Assembly (NCBI RefSeq): GCF_039555335.1
Contig: NC_092642.1
Location: 56,337,776-56,401,775 of the forward strand
Source: Amphiura filiformis
Lineage: Eukaryota > Echinodermata > Ophiuroidea > Amphilepidida > Amphiuridae
Length of the DNA: 64,000 nt
Direction: 5' to 3'
Each line of letters starts with the position of its first letter. Within the stretch, counting starts at the first letter, position 1. The translations under genes and the position numbers were made by a program. The notes below the pieces were generated by a model. That model was not told where the DNA came from and did not search any database. It saw only the letters and a program-made list of their open reading frames with translations. This document shows, one piece after another, positions 60,712 through 64,000 of the stretch.

Positions 60712-60884
60712 TGGTTGTCCGGTTGTCCGGGACAACTAAAAAAGTCACCGGACAACCAAAATTACCGATTCGGTTGTCCGCCGGACAACCATAAATCTGT
60801 AGCCAAATTGTACCTTTGTACATACGGACAACCAAAAACTTAGTCGGACAACCAGAAATTATAACCTGGTTGTCCGTGGGACAA
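60712..60884. repeat. Cluster of GGTTGTCCG / CGGACAACC repeats
   Basis: At least eight copies of the 9-mer in both orientations (for example GGTTGTCCGGTTGTCCGGGA, CACCGGACAACCAAAATT, GTCCGCCGGACAACC). Could fold in many hairpins. Confidence 0.75.
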
Positions 60885-60958
60885 CTTCATTTATTTTTCC
60901 TTAATTCAACACTGGTTATTTGTAACTTATTTTTGAAGATGTGTTCCTTGCGTACTAA

Positions 60959-61308
60959 GGGACGCACCATTAGATATCATCGGGGGGGCTAGGGATTTTT
61001 TTGAAAAAAAAGTTTTGCCTCACTGATGAGCAAAAAAAAAAAATTTTTGCTTCACTGATGAGTAAAAAAAAAAATTTTGCCTCACTGATGAGCAAAAAAA
61101 AAAAATGTTCCCCTACCCAGCTCTGTATAAAGGTATACATTAAAATTGAAAAAAGACAACCGCCGCGGAAGGCTTCGAAAAAAAACATTTTGCTTCCAAA
61201 GGCAGCGAAAAAAAAAAAATTTCGCCGCCATCGGCAGCAAAAAAAAAAAATTTTCTGCCTGACCCAAACTCCCTAGCCCCCCCCCGATAATATCTAATGG
61301 TGCGTCCC
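60959..61308. mobile_element. 350-bp inverted-repeat element flanked by TAA
   Basis: Ends GGGACGCACCATTAGATATC and complement, flanked by TAA. Inside are three copies of GCCTCACTGATGAGCAAAA and two of GGCAGCGAAAAA, each followed by an A run. PIF/Harbinger-like by target size. Confidence 0.8.
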
Positions 61309-61960
61309 TAATTTAAATTTCACACCGTTTCTCAAAATTAAGGGGGATGCATATGTTTTTGAGTGAATGTGGAAATGTTAACAATGTGCTAACCGAATCT
61401 TGTGTTTCTTATCCATAAACTTTCTTTAACAAGTTATATAACGCTATACGTCAACTAAACTAACCACTTTCCTTCAACAAAATCATGAATACGCATCGTA
61501 GTAAATCACCCACTTACGATTTAAACGACATAATTAAGATTTATTCCATTTGCCCGCACAACATACAAACTTTCACTTACTACAACATACAAAAACATGA
61601 AGTAAAACTAGTCATAGGCACCCGAGCTTGCAAGCAAACGCAAGTGCCTTCAAGCTCTCCATATAAGGATGTCTGTATTCAAATCTGGAAATGGCTTATT
61701 GCCTTAATGGATATTGATGACAGCCCTACAGTTACTCTGCAATTTTTTTTTCGGTTTCATTTTTTTTGTTTTATATAAATGATTTTAATGTCATGTACAT
61801 GTTACCCAGGTTCAAGTCAAGGTGCCATCCGCTGACTATCCAGGGATAGCTACTGTGCAGGTGGGGAGGGGGGTAAAGTTAGGAAACTGCCAGTATAAAA
61901 CTTGCTAACCTTTCCCGAACCTGATATGCGAATACCACCAGGATGTACTTGGACAGTCAG

Positions 61961-62104
61961 CAGTGGCGTAGCGTCATAGGGGACACGTGCCATAGGAAAA
62001 TTGCCAAAAAATGGCTTGCGCCCCTCCCATCCGACCCGGTGCCCCCCATCAGACCCGGTGCCCCCCCCCCCCCCCCCCATCGGATGACCCACGCTACGCC
62101 ACTG
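61961..62104. mobile_element. 144-bp hAT-like MITE with 8-bp target duplication
   Basis: Starts CAGTGGCGTAGCGTCAT and ends CACGCTACGCCACTG. Flanked by the direct repeat ACAGTCAG (61953-61960 and 62105-62112). The interior has a C18-20 run. Same superfamily as 21707-21899 by ends and target length. Confidence 0.88.
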
Positions 62105-62314
62105 ACAGTCAGGGTTAAAACCCTAGTGATTCAAAAACTGATTGTCGGCTACATCAACAGGTACGACTCTCTGTATACAGATCCGACAACTTAACGTCCC
62201 CTCTGAAGGAGAGGGTACTCTCATGGTTCACTTTCCCCAAATTCTAAATACACCCTGTGGATAGCAAGAAGTCTGAATTAAATCTATGTTGCCAATTGAT
62301 TTCATTCTTGCAAG

Positions 62315-62375
62315 TCTCCACCACTGGGAATTGAACCCAACAAAGCGAGTCCTTACCATTTAGGCCACATTCCCC
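62315..62375 (-). pseudogene. tRNA-like sequence, internally shortened
   Basis: Minus strand box A TGGCCTAAATGG and box B GGTTCAATTCCC are good, but only about 31 bp separate their starts, so the anticodon region is partly deleted. Confidence 0.5.
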
Positions 62376-64000
62376 AAAATCATATTTACCTGAGGAATGG
62401 CATTCCCAACCTCTAAATTTGCCAATACATGATATCCTATTAGGGGCTCCATTTATAGAACTAAACTCATTCCATTTCCATAGAGATTCATCCAGTAACC
62501 TGTTTTACATCATATATTTACCAATCACGAGGAACAGTGTTCTAATTTCAGTTCTGCCTGCAGAACAGAGCGGGAAATACGATAATACCTCTTCTTGAAT
62601 GAGGCAACTTAGGCGCCCCTCTGACAACATCCCAATCTTCAGCCAATGTTAACATTAAGAATGTTTGAATGTTTGTTAGAGTCGTAAATTGAAATCAGCC
62701 GGCGGAATTAGACCTAACTGATCCAAGTGAATTACTCATTCATTTTACTGTGTTGAACAATATACAGGCCTACCGTGAACTAAATGTAGATCAAAGTCTT
62801 ACTAGTTACTAAGCACAGACAATGGGAAATTATAATATTAACCCTAACGCTATAAGTGGTTTTTGGCTATCGGAAAGGAAAGAAGGAACAAAAAAAGGAG
62901 AAAAGATGAACAAGAAGTTCGGGTTTTCCCCTGAGTTTCCACCCCAGGACAACTTGTGTGGCAAGCACTCCATCGAATAAGTGTAGTCACGGGTGTATCA
63001 CTGGACCTGTACCTGCCAACGAAACCGTGAGTGTATGACTTGGGATGATTGCGTCATAGCATCACATGGGATATAGATTCATGCATGCGCAGTGGTTTTG
63101 CTTTGTAAGATTTTATAGAGTTATAAATGGAGGGTTAAAGAATTGGATGAAGAACATAGAATTGACAAACTTTAGGCAACCATAGGCCTTTAAACACAAG
63201 GCATATGATAGAACTAGCCCCGTTCACAAACCATGCCGCTAGAATAACGAGCAAAGCGACCACCAAGATATTGGTGGAATATCTTGGATCATGATATAGG
63301 TATCAGAGTATAGCGCAGAGCCTGTGCTAAGCATATGGTGCCAAAAACTGACAATTCTCAAATCAGCTGAGATCAGGAATATAACATGCATACCAAATTC
63401 TCCAATTACTTTTTGGTGGCTTTTTGTAAAGAATTTGTGGCTTTTTTTACACCAAGTTTTCTCTGAAAACCTCCTCCCTAGTGTAAAAGAGGTAGGCACA
63501 GAAAACCATTTACTTGTGAACTTGATGAAGTCAAAGTCACAGTTGGCAATGGCAAATATATTAAGGATGACACTATCTACGTAATCCATGACCTCATAAC
63601 CTACCCACAACATTTGTGACGATTTTGCGTACCCGACACTCCTATGCCCCATAGTTATTTCTTGTCATGAGACAGCAAGTTTATAAAAAAAAAGTCTGGA
63701 CTTTATCCCTAAGGTGGATGATGGGTATTCCCCAGAAAGGTAGCTACATTTCCTAGGATTTCAATTTTCTATTTTCAACCTGTAATAACTTTGTTTCACA
63801 CTTGTAGAAATAAATTTCTATAGCCTAAGAGTAACACGGTCCATCAGCGTGTTTCTATTGAGCAATAAATTTCTATAGCCTAAGAGTAATAAAGTCCATC
63901 AGCATGTTTCTATTGAGCAAATGGTTGATGGATAATGCAGGCGGATGAAAGGAATACACGGTAACAGCCTTAGTAGAAACAGATCAGGTGAAGGGCGATA

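Larger units (their letters stand above)
47113..64000. other. 5' flanking or intergenic region with dense repeats
   Basis: Upstream of candidate exon B. Contains many repeat elements listed separately. Unassigned stretches of over 300 bp (47230-48340, 48940-49500, 50010-50800, 52270-53490, 55490-56850, 57370-58930, 59120-59630, 61310-61950, 62380-64000) show no convincing gene on either strand. Confidence 0.5.

Noticed and set aside
60346..60843. 165-codon open frame on the plus strand
   Set aside because: It spans the end of a MITE, a short unclear segment and the GGTTGTCCG cluster. Only the middle segment (about 60560-60700) might be a coding remnant.
61020..61110. CTGATGAG repeated three times, like the core of a hammerhead ribozyme
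   Set aside because: The core is followed by A runs, with no stem II hairpin, no paired CGAAA segment and no cleavage triplet in the right place.

Overview
The window is eukaryotic genomic DNA: AT-rich, with long introns, GT-AG splice sites, no operon-like gene packing, and dense repeats. The repeats are miniature inverted-repeat elements, minisatellites, tRNA-like heads and reverse-transcriptase scraps. Protein similarity and repeat style suggest an invertebrate deuterostome (hemichordate or echinoderm-like). The sequence alone does not name the species.

One gene is well supported. It lies on the minus strand, runs from right to left, and leaves the window at the left edge. It is an IQSEC/BRAG-family Arf guanine-nucleotide exchange factor (IQ motif plus Sec7 domain). 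I placed its exons by hand from splice sites, reading phase and family motifs. Two alternative first exons (47048-47112 and 26566-26729) both end in phase 2. They join an N-terminal exon (16290-17057), a large exon with the IQ motif and a disordered region (9988-11941), and four Sec7/linker exons (7759-7920, 5119-5233, 3302-3476, 505-644). All phases agree across these junctions. The PH domain and C-terminus must lie beyond base 1. The open frame is broken in two places as given: once in the large exon at an A5 run, and once in the N-terminal exon, where three frames are needed in turn. Both look more like sequence indels (or micro-introns) than decay, because the Sec7 exons are intact.

The rest is intron and 5' flanking DNA filled with repeats. 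Families with several copies here are: a CCAAT-box-rich TTAA element (7 copies plus 2 of a sister subfamily); a palindromic family bounded by GGGCTATTCCA (about 12 copies in two subfamilies, one interrupted by another element); a roughly 590-bp element built from GGGCCCAACTCC repeats (2 copies); hAT-like elements with 8-bp target duplications (2); and elements flanked by TAA (4). There are also large fold-backs with TTAA ends, tandem arrays (135 bp x 8, 46 bp x 4, 92 bp x 3, 231 bp x 2), four tRNA-like sequences, two kinds of reverse-transcriptase remnant, and three histone-type 3' stem-loop motifs away from any histone gene. I found no convincing second protein-coding gene.
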